Part shown: positions 1-11,670 of the stretch, in pieces | Layout: each line of letters starts with the position of its first letter | Numbering within the stretch: the stretch's first letter is position 1 | Origin: Agriotes lineatus | Taxonomy: Eukaryota > Arthropoda > Insecta > Coleoptera > Elateridae | NCBI GenBank assembly: GCA_940337035.1 | Contig: CALNHX010001954.1 | Location: 62,001-126,000, forward strand | DNA length: 64,000 bases | Direction: 5' to 3' | Notes under the pieces: model-generated | Told to the model about the DNA's origin: nothing | Seen by the model: the letters and a program-made list of their open reading frames with translations, nothing else | The model's database searches: none | Made by a program: the position numbers and the translations under genes

Positions 1-182
1 AGTAAATAAGCCTAAACAATCGATATGGGTGTCGTTATTGAGGTTTTTTGGGACGTTGATTGCGAAAATGGCATTTACTCCAAGACGATGGACATGACAT
101 AAAATTAAAACTCTATAGTGGTGAAACTGGGTTTCAGAGACAAATTATTTTTGGTCAGAACAACGTTTGCCGGGCCAGCTAG
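1..182 (+). mobile_element. Helitron 3' end (fragment)
   Basis: The segment ends in GCCGGGCCAGCTAG followed by T at 183. This matches the usual Helitron 3' end, CTRR next to a host T. Its GC-rich end (167-178) resembles many insect Helitron termini. The 5' end lies outside the window and no Rep/helicase frame is visible in these 182 bases. The call rests on the terminal motif only. Confidence 0.5.
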
Positions 183-451
183 TATTCTATATAAATAGTC
201 GGCTGTTAGTGTCAAGCAATTTACTGGAAATTGGTAACTTTTCAGTTCCAGTAAAAATCTGGTGTGATACACGCACACAACTTCTTTTTACAGTGATCTT
301 ATAATTAACCAAAAATTTGATTTTAAATTTTTAAGCATTTGTCAAAAATTTTCAAAAATTACAAATTTTACAAAAACGGTACAAAATAGAGTGTTAGTTC
401 AAGAGACAAATTTTCTCTAGAATTTTAAGCTGAATTCAAAAATGTAATATT

Positions 452-890
452 ATACCGGGTGTTCTATTTAAAATAGGAGTTAATAAAAAAAAATAGAAAA
501 GAAAACAAAAGAAACCCATTTTAGAAGTATTCAACTGAAAAATCACCTATCTCACATCAATACACATTAAAAATGTAAAGTTTAAAAAAAATCGTTAGAG
601 CCGTTTTCGAAAAAATCGAAAAAAACTGAAAAATTACAAGAGTAAACTCCTACTTCTGGTTATGCGATTTTCTTCAAAAGCTTGCTGTCGCATCTACATA
701 GTACACAAAACTTATATATGAAGTTTCAACGCCATACCTCTTTCCGTTTTTGAGATATTCTGTTCACAGACAGACAGACAGACACACAGACAGACAGGCA
801 AATGAAAAAAAATATGTGTTTTGGGATCAGGGGATTCTAAAACGTGAAGAATTTTTGGAGTGATCCAATACTTCCTTTATTGTAAAAGGA
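452..890. repeat. Interspersed insect repeat with (CAGA)n microsatellite
   Basis: A run of CAGA/CACA units lies at about 769-800. A 3' part about wrong fits, temperature-like motifs or coding is not seen; instead the stretch continues to an A-rich end near 890. Similar segments (a 'gagatattc' lead-in, a CAGA run, then an A-rich tail) are familiar as dispersed repeats in insect genomes. I cannot assign a family, and no coding sequence is visible. Confidence 0.35.
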
Positions 891-1945
891 AGTAAAAAAG
901 CTAAGTCTCCTTATTCATATTTAATTTTAATTGTTAATTCGTTGATAACGAGGACAGATTGTTCCTCAAAACATTCGTATTCTAATATTTTTCAATCTGT
1001 AGGTAGTGTGACGAAATATTACCTACCCAATAAATAGCAGAAATCTGCATTTGGCAGTCTATTTGAATGAGCTTTAGAACTCATAATAGTAGTTGGAAAG
1101 TTTAATAATAAGGTTTTCATTATGCTATTTAACTAATGCCAATTTGTTACAAATGTTATTATATGAACTAAAGCAAATTTAGCCAATGGGAAAATAACCT
1201 CTTGAAAATTATTAAATAAATTCGGATAAATGTATGATGATTCATGCTTTTGAGCAATAATACAAAGATATGTAACTTAGGTTTTTTAATAAGTAAATAT
1301 CATTAAATACTGCCAAAACATTTTCTCGTGGATGATATCCAGAGAAATGAGGACTTTCCTTAGTAAGTTTGTTAATTTCAGGTAAGCACCCAAGGATTTT
1401 TGAATTATATTTAAAAATGGATATATTAGTAAAATTTACATAGGTACTAATACATTTTAATTTTAGGCACACTCGGTTGATTCCAGAAAAAATGCCCAAG
1501 AGCGTTTAGAATTGCGCTTGTATTTTAGATTGCAAGCTATTATGAAACCGTTAAAGTACAGGTAGCATTTGCGACTGTTACTATGGATGTTCGCTCTTAC
1601 TGCCAAAAGAAAATCTGTGCACGGCAAAGAAACATTAGAAACATGTTTATAATAACTAGGTCACGTTTTTAAATTAGGTAATGGCATTATTGATATAAAA
1701 AGTTAAAAATGCTACAAACAAAAATGTAACTGATAAACTACATAATAATGGTATTAGTGAAACATTTCAATGCTGTAGTAACAGGCATAGAATTTATAAC
1801 TTTCGTAACTTTTTTTTTTTACTAAAAAAGATTGAAATTTCACAATTTAGGTTTATGTAAATTAGCATTTCTAACTTGGAAGTTGTCTGAACAATGAGCA
1901 AGTGTTTTAATGTTTATTGTGATCACAATGTAGTAAGACGAATAA
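891..1945. other. AT-rich sequence without recognised genes
   Basis: I see no coding signal, tRNA or transposon terminus here. The 85-codon minus-strand open frame at 1242-1499 has low complexity and no recognisable motif, so it is treated as chance. Confidence 0.5.
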
Positions 1946-2218
1946 GTAATCTTGTAGTGTACGTCGCCCAATTTGAAATAGCGTTCTTAGAGTCGGTAAT
2001 GTACGAGAGATAGACAAATTAACTGTTCTGTTACGGTCTACAAACACTTTTTACATTATATAGTCATTTTTGTACTAAGTACACACAAATCTTAAACTGC
2101 ACCTAATCTAAATCTGTACTTACCTTAGTACAAAGAGTATCGTCAAATTTCAATCCCACCTACATGACTGGTTCTAGAAACGGTAGTTCAAATTGGGCAA
2201 CATACACAACAAGATTAC
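1946..2218. mobile_element. Short MITE-like inverted-repeat element
   Basis: The left arm (1946-1993) is the reverse complement of the right arm (about 2171-2218) with a few mismatches. Both carry a GTAATCTTGT start and a shared core, CCCAATTTGAA. The total length is 273 bp and there is no coding sequence. I found no clear target-site duplication, so the superfamily is not assigned. Confidence 0.5.
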
Positions 2219-2837
2219 CAGAAAATAACAATCAATTGCAATAGAATTGCTTGAAAGCAAGAAATTACAATTTTCACTTCTTTTTTAGACTTGAATCAAG
2301 TGCTGAATATCCAAAAAAATAGTGCCTATTTTTATTGCTACAATGTCGAAGAGGAGTAATGACATGTTTACACAAAAGGTAAATAGCTAGTTTTAATCTA
2401 TTGTTTTGCTAAATGTTTGAACAATTGAGTTGTATGCGTCATTGTCAAAAGCTATAATTCGATAAGCAAATCTCTGGTATAGTGGAAGGATTAGGGCTGT
2501 GAGATGTATTCAACATAAAGGTGCGCAACGTGGTGATTTGATAAACAGTTGAATATAGTTTCATCCAGCATTATTTAGACGACTGCTGTTGTAACTTTTC
2601 TCAGACTGCGGATCGCGGGCCTTTTTTGTGCAGGTCAAAAATAATCTTTATCCGCAAACGTCACAAAAGTGACAACTTATGTGTCTTTATTGACAAGGTA
2701 AAAGTGTCACTTTATCTGCTTAAGCATCTGTCACCGTGGGTTATGGTGTGACAGCTGCTGTGGTCGTGTGATATTAGCTCGGGTGATTCAGTATGTTCAT
2801 ATATCATTACAGTAGCGCGTTATTTGAACAACAGAAG
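2219..2837. other. No recognised gene
   Basis: Mixed AT-rich sequence with no convincing open frame, terminal repeat or RNA gene that I can recognise. Confidence 0.4.
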
Positions 2838-2902
2838 TTTGCGCAAGGGTACAGTGCTCGCCTGTCACGCGGGTGGCCTGGGTTCGATTCCCGGCCGATG
2901 GT
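2838..2902 (+). ncRNA. tRNA-Asp-like pseudogene or SINE head
   Basis: The 3' part reads as a tRNA. It has an anticodon arm with loop CTGTCAC (anticodon GTC, Asp) at about 2856-2873, then a T arm whose B box GGTTCGATTCC (2881-2891) matches the consensus. An A-box-like stretch lies at 2839-2850. A T run starting at 2902 could terminate Pol III. The 5' acceptor strand does not pair with the 3' acceptor (2894-2901) and the D arm is poor. This is therefore not a functional tRNA but a tRNA-derived pseudogene or the head of a SINE. Confidence 0.55.
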
Positions 2903-2952
2903 TTTTTTTTTTAAATTTATATTAATGAAATTTACCTGAATAAGTTTGCGGG

Positions 2953-3095
2953 TAAAATAGTATATGTTATTCGGAGTAAAAGTGATTTTATGTGGCTTAG
3001 CTGAATTATTTGCCTCACTAACGTTCGGCTAAATAAACTTCTGCTTCGTCACATAAAGTATCATTTTTACTCCTAATAACATAATCTACTATTTA
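2953..3095. repeat. Imperfect palindrome, about 43-bp arms
   Basis: Arms 2953-2995 and about 3049-3095 are inverted copies (TAAAATAGTATATGTTATT against its complement). The loop is about 50 bp. It is a probable fold-back MITE. No target-site duplication was identified. Confidence 0.5.
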
Positions 3096-3942
3096 CTTAA
3101 TTTTTGTTTAGCGTACAAGAAATTGTGCAAGTATTTACTTCCAGTGAAATTAGTATTGTAATACGTTTCTTATCATGAAGCTACACATAAGATACGAGGG
3201 AAAATAAAAAATACTGTTCAAAACGAATGTCCATTAAAATTCAAAATTAATTATGTATGTCCTACGTATGTCATGGGTTGGTAGTTGGACAGTGCTGATT
3301 TAAACAATGGTGTCTATACCGTTCTATAAATGCTTCTGCTATCAAGAAATTTTTTTTGTACTCTACTTCGTTACTACTAAATTAAGTCTACAATCCTGGT
3401 ATTAATAAAAAAAACAAACTCTTTTGAATAGTGTCAACGTCATCTTTTATGTACTTGTGTTTAAAATTGTTAAGTTATTTGAACCTCATAGCATTGACTT
3501 ACCATGGATCCACTTTTACAATGTGTCCCAGGATTGATGTTATAAGTGGTGAGATGGACCAAAAATTTTTTAATTTTATTTTAAAATTGTCTGAAGAGAA
3601 TTTTAAGAATATTTTCGTTTTTGAAAAAACAAGTCAGTTTTGACAGTGCAGCGAAAATTATTTACTTTTCAGGTAAACTACCCTTTTTGTTCATGATACG
3701 GCAGAATTTTACTGTAAAACGTTGTTCAGAATGGTAAATTATGGCTCTATACAAAATTTCAGGAAGATCTACCTACTTAGATTAAACCATCATTTTTAAT
3801 AAATACAATTTATTTTTCTCAGTTTAAGAAAAATTGCGGTTTAATCTGATTGAAGCTTTTGCTTTTTTATTCCTTTTTCGCCCATGCATTTTAACATATC
3901 GGTGCTATTTCGTCACAACCAGTGGCTTTGCCCAGTTTAGTT
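3096..3942. other. No recognised gene
   Basis: AT-rich sequence. The 70-codon plus-strand frame at 3431-3643 shows no motif and is probably chance. The right edge is the 8-bp duplication of the hAT element that follows. Confidence 0.4.
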
Positions 3943-4675
3943 CCCTCACTCAGGGCCGTTCCTAGCTTCTTGGCCGCCTGCGTGAAAAATAAAATAGCCG
4001 CACCCCCCCCCCCCTCCAAGCAATTAAAAAATATATTTACGTTAAAAAAAAATATTAATAACAATTTTATAAAATAAAATAAAAAGAAATACTCCTATAA
4101 AATAAAATTGTACAAATACAAAAAAAAAAAAACAAATACAAAGTTTAATATCTTAGAATTTAGCTTTTCTAGCTTTGACAGACGCAAAAGTGGTCACAAG
4201 GTTCTTGACATCAATTGCTTCTGCCAAGTCTCTCTCTATAGATATAATAGAAAGATCTGACAATCTTTCTTGCTTCATGGCCGAGCGTAAAAAGTTTTTA
4301 ATTATTTTTAATTTTGAAAAAGACCTTTCTGCTGACGCAACTGAGACAGGTAATGTCAGTAGAAGTCTTAAGGCAATTGCTGTATTTGGGAAAGTTGCAA
4401 GTAAATTATTTGTAACAATGTAGTTGAGAATTTTAGATGGTGTTTCAACAGATTGGAAATGTAATTTTAAATTTTTTAATTCATCACGTATAGGCTCATC
4501 AGGGGTTTCATAATCAAATTGTCTTTTTTTTCGACGTGGACAAATTATATTAGTTGGGGGAAATTCCGTTGCTATAAAGTTCTTCTGTAGCAAGTATTTT
4601 CGCCTCTTCTATAAACTCTTCAAAACTGTGGTCATTTCTTTTCTGTTCCAAATAATCACTTATAATACCATGAGT

Positions 4676-4830
4676 AGTCAAAGTTATGTCGACTATTTTT
4701 GCGGTGGTGTCACGAATGTCCATTGCGCTTTGGTACGATTAGGACGAGTGCTCCAGCACGAGTCCTAATCCCAAGCGCAATGGACATGAGTAGTGATACC
4801 ACCGCAAAAATAATCTACTTAACTTTGACT
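4676..4830. repeat. Near-perfect long palindrome inside the hAT
   Basis: The two halves (4676-4752 and 4752-4830) are reverse complements with only a few differences and almost no loop; the centre is near GTGCTCCAGCAC. It sits where the transposase frame is interrupted, so it is an insertion or part of one extending to about 5090. A hairpin of roughly 70 bp stem is predicted. Confidence 0.8.
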
Positions 4831-5353
4831 AAGAATGGTATTCGAGGGACTATTTAATGAACCAAACTTCCTTTTCAAATTAGTTTTCAGTAAATCTAGC
4901 AACAAACTACACAATTTCTATAGTAACAGAACACTAATATTGACTTTTTCTAATAAAAATCGCATTTGTTAAAAATAGTCACTTGAATACCTTCTAGGAA
5001 GATATATCCACTGATATTTTTTTGATTGGTCAAGAAACGTCAGAATTCTGGATTTTCATTGGTCACTTTTTGAAAGATGACAGGTGAATTGAATAGCCTA
5101 CTAAATTTTTTAACGCATTTGAACAATCTTTTAGATTTGTATTCACACCTTGAAGCATCTTACTGACGGAATTAATTTTAGACAGAACATCATACCAAAT
5201 AACTACAGAACAAACGAATTTAAAACTTAATTTTTAAGGCCAATGCTTGGGCTTGTTGTTTGGTGTTAATGTCGTGTGATTTGTCATTTACAAGTTCTTC
5301 TAGACTATCATAAATTTTCCCTAATTGATATCGCAGAGGTGTAATAGCTTTAA

Positions 5354-5661
5354 CACGTTGACCGCCATGTGAAGCACGAGTGCATCGCATGGCTCCTTAA
5401 TATATGGGCCACGACACTCACATGTGTTTCGCATGTTACTTTCACTCTAGGCCACGCAGCTCACATTTGCGCTGCACTATAGTCGTATTCTTATGAGAGA
5501 TTAAGGAGTATGGCCTGGGAAACAAAACCTATGTGTTCGCCCGGCTCTAGACTAAATTTAAGACATTTTATACCCTATTTATAACATTTTTGACATGTAT
5601 AAGCAAAAACGTTGTGGCCCCAGATATTCGAAAAAATTTTACTTATACGGCGGTCAACGTG
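5354..5661. mobile_element. piggyBac-type MITE (TTAA target)
   Basis: A perfect 13-bp terminal inverted repeat, CACGTTGACCGCC, lies at 5354-5366 and inverted at 5649-5661. It is flanked on both sides by TTAA (5350-5353 and 5662-5665), the piggyBac target site. The element is 308 bp with no coding sequence. It lies inside the hAT transposase gene: removing it brings the flanking coding segments together. It therefore inserted after the hAT. Confidence 0.9.
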
Positions 5662-7165
5662 TTAATTCTACTTTTCCACCTAGTTGAGCTAACAGCTTTT
5701 AATGTGAAATTTGGTACCTACATTAGTTTTAAGTACATTCCATCTATATGGCGAAGAAGAAAAATATGTATATAATTCTTGTATAAGATTAAAGAACTCC
5801 GATGTTTGCAAGGTAACATTGGCAGAATCATTAACCACTAGATTTAGGGTATGAGCAGCACAAGGTACAAACATTGCTCGAGGATTGATATTTAAAATTC
5901 GGCGTTGCAATCCTACATGTTTTCCCCGCATATTTGCACCATTATCATAACCCTGTCCACGCGTATTGTAGATATCCTTATTAAAATCTTTCAAAAGTTT
6001 TATTACAAAATCAAATAAACCCTCACCAGTCACATCAATAATAGGAAAAAATCCGAGAACATTTTAATTTGTTTATTATCATCTATTATAACAAATCGAA
6101 CAACGAATGAAATTTGTTCGGTGTGACTTGAGTCTGGGGTTGAATCTAGAATAATTGAATAATATTTTGCTTTTGACAATAACTCCCTAATTTGTTCTCT
6201 GATTTTATTTGCTGTAAGTGAGATCAATTCATTTTGTAATCTATTTCCTAAATAATGAGGCATACGTTTATGTGAAATTTTACTGATTTGAATATTTTTT
6301 AGATGTTCCGAAAGAACTGCATCAAATTTTGCAAATGTTTCAACCATCTTCAAAAAGTTTCCATTGTTTGATTCGAATAATTTATTGGATGACCCACGAA
6401 ATGCTAAACACTGTCCTGCCAATAATAATATAATTGCAACAATACGTTCTAAAACATTACACCAATATTGTTGTTTCAAATTAAAAATACGTTGTTCTTG
6501 GCGATCGATTGTTGTGTAAGTACTCAATCTTTTTTCTAATTCAGTCCATAATTTATAATTTTGAATATGATCAGTTGATCGTTCGTGTCTGGATAAATTA
6601 TTAGAAAGATGTTTCCAATCTGAAAAACCAGCATCTGTTAACTGAATATTTTTGGTCCCAAAAATTTTGCAACAAAAGCAAAAAACGCAATTTAACTTAA
6701 TGGAATAAATTAGCCACATACGAGGTATTTTTCACCATTTGCTAATGTTCGTGTATAATAATGAACCGAAAAGCGCCCTTGTTCTGTTAAAGGAAATGAA
6801 AAATTTTTTACTTGTGTAGGTCCCATTTTTACTAATACTTCAATTGTTGAATTGTCAAGTGATTTAGGTCATGAAGCTGGATCTTCTAAACTCCCACTTT
6901 CAATGTCCTCTGGTTCTTCTGGAGTACAAGACTCTGCCGAAGTCGATGGAATCTGTGGCTCTATGGGGAGGACTTGCTGACTGTCAGGCGTTGAAACAAA
7001 AGGATCTCCAGCCGTGCTTCCACTTTCTTCTTCTGCTCCAGGAGTTTTCAAAAATTGTTCTATAGAGCTCCGCAACCTCTCTTTTTCAGTTTCTTTAGAC
7101 AGTTGTCTTTTTCTGTAAGCGGCTCCAGAGAGTCTTTTAGTTCGTCGTCGTTCCGAGCTTGACAT

Positions 7166-7917
7166 CTGAATAAATTTAAAAAAGTTTTGTTTTAATTTAC
7201 TTCTAGATTACAGTCTTAATAGACTATCAAAGCAACTATTACGTGAAAATCATATAAATTAAAAAAACCTATATCAATAGCTTACCTTTAATAACCAGGC
7301 TCTACATCACACGTTTTATTATGATGAAGTATGATAGAAGTAACTGAGTAATATAGATCTTTAATCAGTACCACAATATTTTATTTCCATATAAGGGCAC
7401 AAAAATAACAATGGGTCTCAGTATTTTACACCTACATATTGCTTCCACCATTCACAAATGAACGCATTTTTTCGTCGGGTGATATTTATACCCTCGGTAA
7501 AATACGTCACCCGGGGATTTACTTGAATTAGTACGAACCAATTCGGGACTTCAAGAAAGATTTGATATGATTTTACAGATTCCTATCTTAGTTTTTTGTC
7601 GTATTTTGGACATTGGTTGATAGAGGGTGCTAATTATTTGAAAGAGAAAAATTAAAACACAAATTATTGGTAATAGTTTCAAATTTATTATTGATTTTGT
7701 GTTAAAATATCTGTAATAAACGCAAAAAAAAAACAAAAATTGGGATTTCGACTAACAATAAAGTGGTGTTTGTTTTTTGTTCGTGGTTTGCATTTTTCAG
7801 AGATGTTTTATTCTCAAATTACTTATTTTTTTTAATTTAAATTTGTATAAAATCGGTTTCGAGCGGCCGCCCCTTGCAATCGGCCGCCTGCGTGATGGAC
7901 ACGCAACACCTCACCGG
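7166..7917. other. hAT 5' non-coding region
   Basis: Non-coding part of the hAT element between the transposase start and the right terminal repeat. A local inverted pair around 7475-7520 (GGGTGAT / GTCACCC) is present. The open frame at 7551-7736 on the minus strand looks like AT-rich chance sequence. Confidence 0.5.
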
Positions 7918-8140
7918 TAGGAACGGCCCTGCCCTCACTATTTTGATTACTTCTTCAAAGCTTACGCTTCTTGTAATTTTCTGGAGTCACTATGTTTTGA
8001 TGTATTAAAGAATCATTATTTGAGGGAATAGTTCTTTCAGAATTTTCAGTTTCTGAAAATATCTTCGTCTACCTTTATGTAGATATATGAGGAAGGACTC
8101 ATATATTCGTAGCTCGATTAACAAGCAGTTGTTGCACAAT

Positions 8141-9002
8141 TTTTAAATTTTAGTAATGCATCAAGCTAATTTCTCAAAACAATCGATAATAACAAATTTA
8201 CCTGACATTTGTGAACAAAGCTGCCACACGTGAAAGATGACTGTGTGTAGAGAAATCGCAAAAATGAAGAAATTTGAAGTTCATGCAGTGATGAAATACT
8301 TACACAATAAATTTAACCACAGAATTTTTTTATTGACATTGAGAGTTCCGTACAGTATTCTGCATATCGATAAAGGTTTTCTGGGATGTTAAATTGTTGT
8401 AAATATTTCATCACTGCACGAACTTTAAATGTAAAGTACGTTTTTTTTTTTCTATAATAACTGTCAAAGTGTTACAATGTTGGTAGATACGTGATTAAAA
8501 CGCTAGGAAATTTTTATACCCCGTGTTGGTAGAACTTTTTCAAAATTATGGTTATGTGTTAATTTTGAATGTCAAAATTTATCATTCTTTCAATTTGTCG
8601 TTTAATTACAATTACCTTTAATTTTGCAAACATTTATTATGTTTATTTTCAAATCTTGTAAGTTTAATAATTAATAAATTTGCAATATTTTACTATGCTG
8701 CTTGTTTTACCCACTATTATAACATATCTGTCAAAATGACAATCGTCTTTTTAGTGGAAAAAAAGAATAAAAATCTATGTACCAACATTATTAAAACTAG
8801 GGACCCTGCAGGAATGCAACTTATGCCCTAGAAAGTTGACCTTGAAAATTATTATTGAAAAAAGTACTTTATCCATTTTTGCAATTTCTCTACACACAGC
8901 CGTCTCTCACATGCGACAACTCTGTTTACAATTTTCAGATTAATTTATCATTTATCAACTGTTTTTAGCAAAGTTATATTGATGCATTACTAGAAATTTA
9001 TG
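8141..9002. mobile_element. Fold-back element with about 130-bp arms
   Basis: The left arm (about 8141-8275) and right arm (about 8876-9000) are inverted copies. Both contain TAGTAATGCATCA and CTGTGTGTAGAGAAAT. A second inverted pair is nested inside: about 8276-8320 against about 8385-8430, with GCAGTGATGAAATA in both. There is no coding sequence, and the target-site duplication is not resolved. The structure is seen directly; the family is unknown. Confidence 0.65.
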
Positions 9003-10039
9003 TAGAATCCCAAAATTGAATATACAAAAAGTTTCGTTTGAAAATGACAAGTCGGTATCACTTTCGCTGAAACAGGAAGTGGAATTAAATTTACTTCTAT
9101 GTCAAAAAGTGACGTTTATTTCGTACATAAAATACTCCAAAATAATGATAAACAGATTTTTTTGTAATTCAAAAGATAGAAGTGTGTTTTATACTACTTA
9201 TACTACAATTCTTAAGGGGATTGTTTAGTAACTTTACCACACGTCGTAATGGATATATTTCTGCAATTATTTGACTTTTTTATTTATCACTTTATAACTT
9301 CAAACATAGAAGATGAAGGAGTGGTAACGTGCTTATAACAAATAAATACAATGCAGAAACTTCCCCATGGTAAAAAAACTTAAAAAAATAAAGTAGCAAT
9401 TGGAATTAGTCATCATTCTATACAGAACAATAAAAGCGCTATTAAGTAAAATTTTCCACCTTTTTTACCATAAGAAGTAGCTATTTCTATTTGATGTGTA
9501 TTAACACGTCGAACAATGTTTTAGTTTCTTTAGAAAAACTTGATAACAGTAAATTAAATTGAATATACACCACACAAAGTTCCAAAATTATTATTAAAAT
9601 TATGCAACACACTTTACTATTTAAGAGTAGAAAGAGAAAGCTGATGCTCATAAACTAATCCTGAACTTGAGCTTGGGCTAGTTAATTACCATATTCAAGA
9701 TAACAGATCTTTACCTGGAAAGGTATATATTATACTTTTGGTTTCCTAGGTTTGTAATTTGCTTCAAGTATCAGCTTTACATAGTTATGGTGAATTCAAC
9801 AAAGAACAGTGTGTGTATTTCACCTTTCAGTTCAGGACAATGATAAATTACCACATTTCTGATTATTCACGTTTTTAAAAAGCTCAACTTTGCTTTTTGG
9901 AGATACATGCAAAGCTCCTCATTTAGTGTGTATTAATTATCATTTAATTAAAAAGTGCACTATTTCTATACTTACAGTCTGTAGTTTATCATAAATATGA
10001 AGTAATGTAGGTATATTTTATAAAAGTGTCTCTTGATGT
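9003..10039. other. AT-rich sequence, no recognised gene
   Basis: No motif-bearing open frame. The short frame at 9016-9228 on the plus strand is low complexity. Confidence 0.4.
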
Positions 10040-11670
10040 TCGTTTTATCGGCGTTTGTAAACTGCAGCGGATCATTAGTGAGGGTACGTAAACTGCAGCG
10101 GGCACCGCCCAGGTAGTTTTTGGGACGTATGTAAACTGCAGCGGGGTCATAAAATTTACATTAACATTAATCGGCAACTAATCACCACATTTCCCCTTAC
10201 ATTTTATTCAGGCTTGGGACTGACGAAATTTACATATTAAATATATATTCCCGGTGTTTAAAAATGATGGAAAAGCTTATTTCCACTTTTTTTTAGACAA
10301 ATAACATGCAAAAAATTGAAATTGAATGAAGAAACGCGTTACCAAAAAAGTATGCTTTCGTGAACTACCTTTCCAGTGGAAAATGGTGGTTCTGGGTATT
10401 ACTAATATACATGGTACTGAACAGGAGCAAATTTAATCATTTCATTTTTTTTTCAAATGAAAGACCCTGTATGAGTTTTTGAAGAGCGCTGTTAATGAGC
10501 TTTTTTTGATATGTTACTTCATACGTCTAAATTCAACTGTTTTTCATTTAACATGCTTTATTTAAAGAAAAACCGACAAAAAACAAGCCAAGTATATTTA
10601 TCCAAACAACTAATATTAAAATGTATTTTTCGACTACAATTTCCTAAAGGAGGCTATCATTTGACACTTTCCATATGTCAAAAGCATGTTGTTATTGCAT
10701 ACCATGCAATAAAAATATTACTGCACATATCTGTCACTTTATTGCACACTTCTGTCCAAACCCTTTATTAAGTGTGATAAGTTTTCAATTTAAAACAATG
10801 AAATCATCACCTAACACGATTTTTAATGAATTTTCAATTTGAAATGACGTTAACATTTTGTAATCTCTTTTAGTATAAATATGTGGTAGTCAAAAAAATT
10901 ATGTACACAACTCGTATCGAAAGCTTCTTTTTTCACTTTGAAATTTAAAGAAATCGCCTTCGGCTCATTCTTTAAACTTTCTCATGCATGCACAAAAGTG
11001 AAACTTTAGCTACTCGTTGCATAAATAACTATTAATTACGTTCACATGTAATTTTGTTACCGAGAAAGGAACTACACACGTTTTTCGGGGAACGTAAGGG
11101 TTCTTCAATAATTCCCTTTTCTTTAAATTAGTAAGACTCCCAAGAAGTCTATCAAGCTGTCAAAATAAGCCCCGATGTCGTTTGACCAACTTTCAATCCC
11201 CTAATATTAGCGGAAATAGAAGTGGATGCAATTTCAGTTTCTGTGGAATTTGTTGAGAAATCATCTGCTTTCTCTGGACTTTGAATTTCTACCGCCTTAT
11301 TCTGATTGACATGAAGGGCAGTGGTCTTTGGTTTTGTCAAATGTTTTTTTTTGTTCGCTCTCAAGAACAATTACTTTATTCATTTTAGCGTAGGAACGTT
11401 CGGTTTCGTTACTGAATGAATAGTGAGAATTTCTGGCAACAGTTCGTCTTTATTAACACATCTTCAAAATGGAATACCATAAATTTTACAGTATGGAATT
11501 CAATCAATAGGCGCTCATTAGATCATGGTAATTACACGGCGCCCGTCATTAACATGAACCCGCTGCAGTTTACATACTTTTTGGAGACGCTACCTGGCTA
11601 TTACATGCTAATCAGGATTAAGCCGCTGCAGTTTACGTACGTCCCGTTTTATTCATTTTCATTTTCAAAA
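10040..11670. mobile_element. Element with repeated GTAAACTGCAGCGG subterminal motifs
   Basis: The motif GTAAACTGCAGCGG occurs three times in direct orientation at the left (about 10056, 10091 and 10132). It occurs twice inverted at the right (about 11570-11583 and 11622-11635). The intervals between motifs also match between the two ends, with a shared CCAGGTAG. The two ends therefore form an inverted block of roughly 100 bp. The interior is about 1.4 kb with a 119-bp palindrome (about 10912-11030) and a short minus-strand open frame. Multiple subterminal motifs are typical of transposase-binding arrays. The exact ends, duplication and superfamily are not resolved. Confidence 0.55.
11152..11370 (-). 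CDS. Unrecognised 72-codon open frame inside the element
   Basis: The predicted peptide begins MFLRANKKKHLTKPK and is rich in S, T, E and K with no domain I recognise. A run of nine A on the coding strand near its start (about 11345-11355) separates it from an upstream ATG in another frame, which begins MNKVIVLESEQ near 11380. One coding start split by a homopolymer slip is possible. It may be a remnant of the element's own gene. Function is unknown and it may not be real. Confidence 0.25.
   Translation of the reverse strand: MFLRANKKKHLTKPKTTALHVNQNKAVEIQSPEKADDFSTNSTETEIASTSISANIRGLKVGQTTSGLILTA

Larger units (their letters stand above)
4153..7165 (-). pseudogene. hAT transposase, TTF-type zinc finger / HAT dimerisation, broken
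   Basis: The pieces read on the minus strand. An N-terminal charged segment begins MSSSERRRTKRLSG (7165-6869). A TTF-type zinc-finger region with a CVFCFCCKIFG motif lies near 6660-6690. Part of the RNase H-like core includes YYSIILDSTPDSS (near 6140) and GQGYDNGANMRG (near 5940). A middle segment resumes beyond the MITE at about 5350-5100. A C-terminal HAT dimerisation region with SVASAERSFSKLK lies near 4330-4380. Frames change near 6720, 6033 and 5700, and two insertions interrupt the gene, so no functional protein is possible. ZMYM1-like proteins in insect databases commonly derive from this hAT group. The C-terminal piece is the best preserved. Confidence 0.85.
3951..7931 (-). mobile_element. 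hAT transposon (TTF/ZMYM1-like type), decayed
   Basis: A perfect 14-bp terminal inverted repeat, CAGGGCCGTTCCTA, lies at 3951-3964 and inverted at 7918-7931. It is flanked by an exact 8-bp duplication CCCTCACT (3943-3950 and 7932-7939), diagnostic of hAT insertion. The element is 3981 bp long and carries one transposase gene on the minus strand. That gene is broken by frameshifts and by two nested insertions: a TTAA-flanked MITE at 5354-5661 and a palindrome-bearing insert at about 4676-5090. The boundaries are seen directly; the subtype rests on the protein remnants. Confidence 0.93.

Noticed and set aside
2838..2902. A functional tRNA-Asp gene
   Set aside because: The 5' acceptor strand does not pair with the 3' acceptor and the D arm is not formed, so only a tRNA-derived pseudogene or SINE head is supported.
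4175..4423. Plus-strand frame over the hAT transposase C terminus
   Set aside because: It is the antisense of the recognised HAT dimerisation region.
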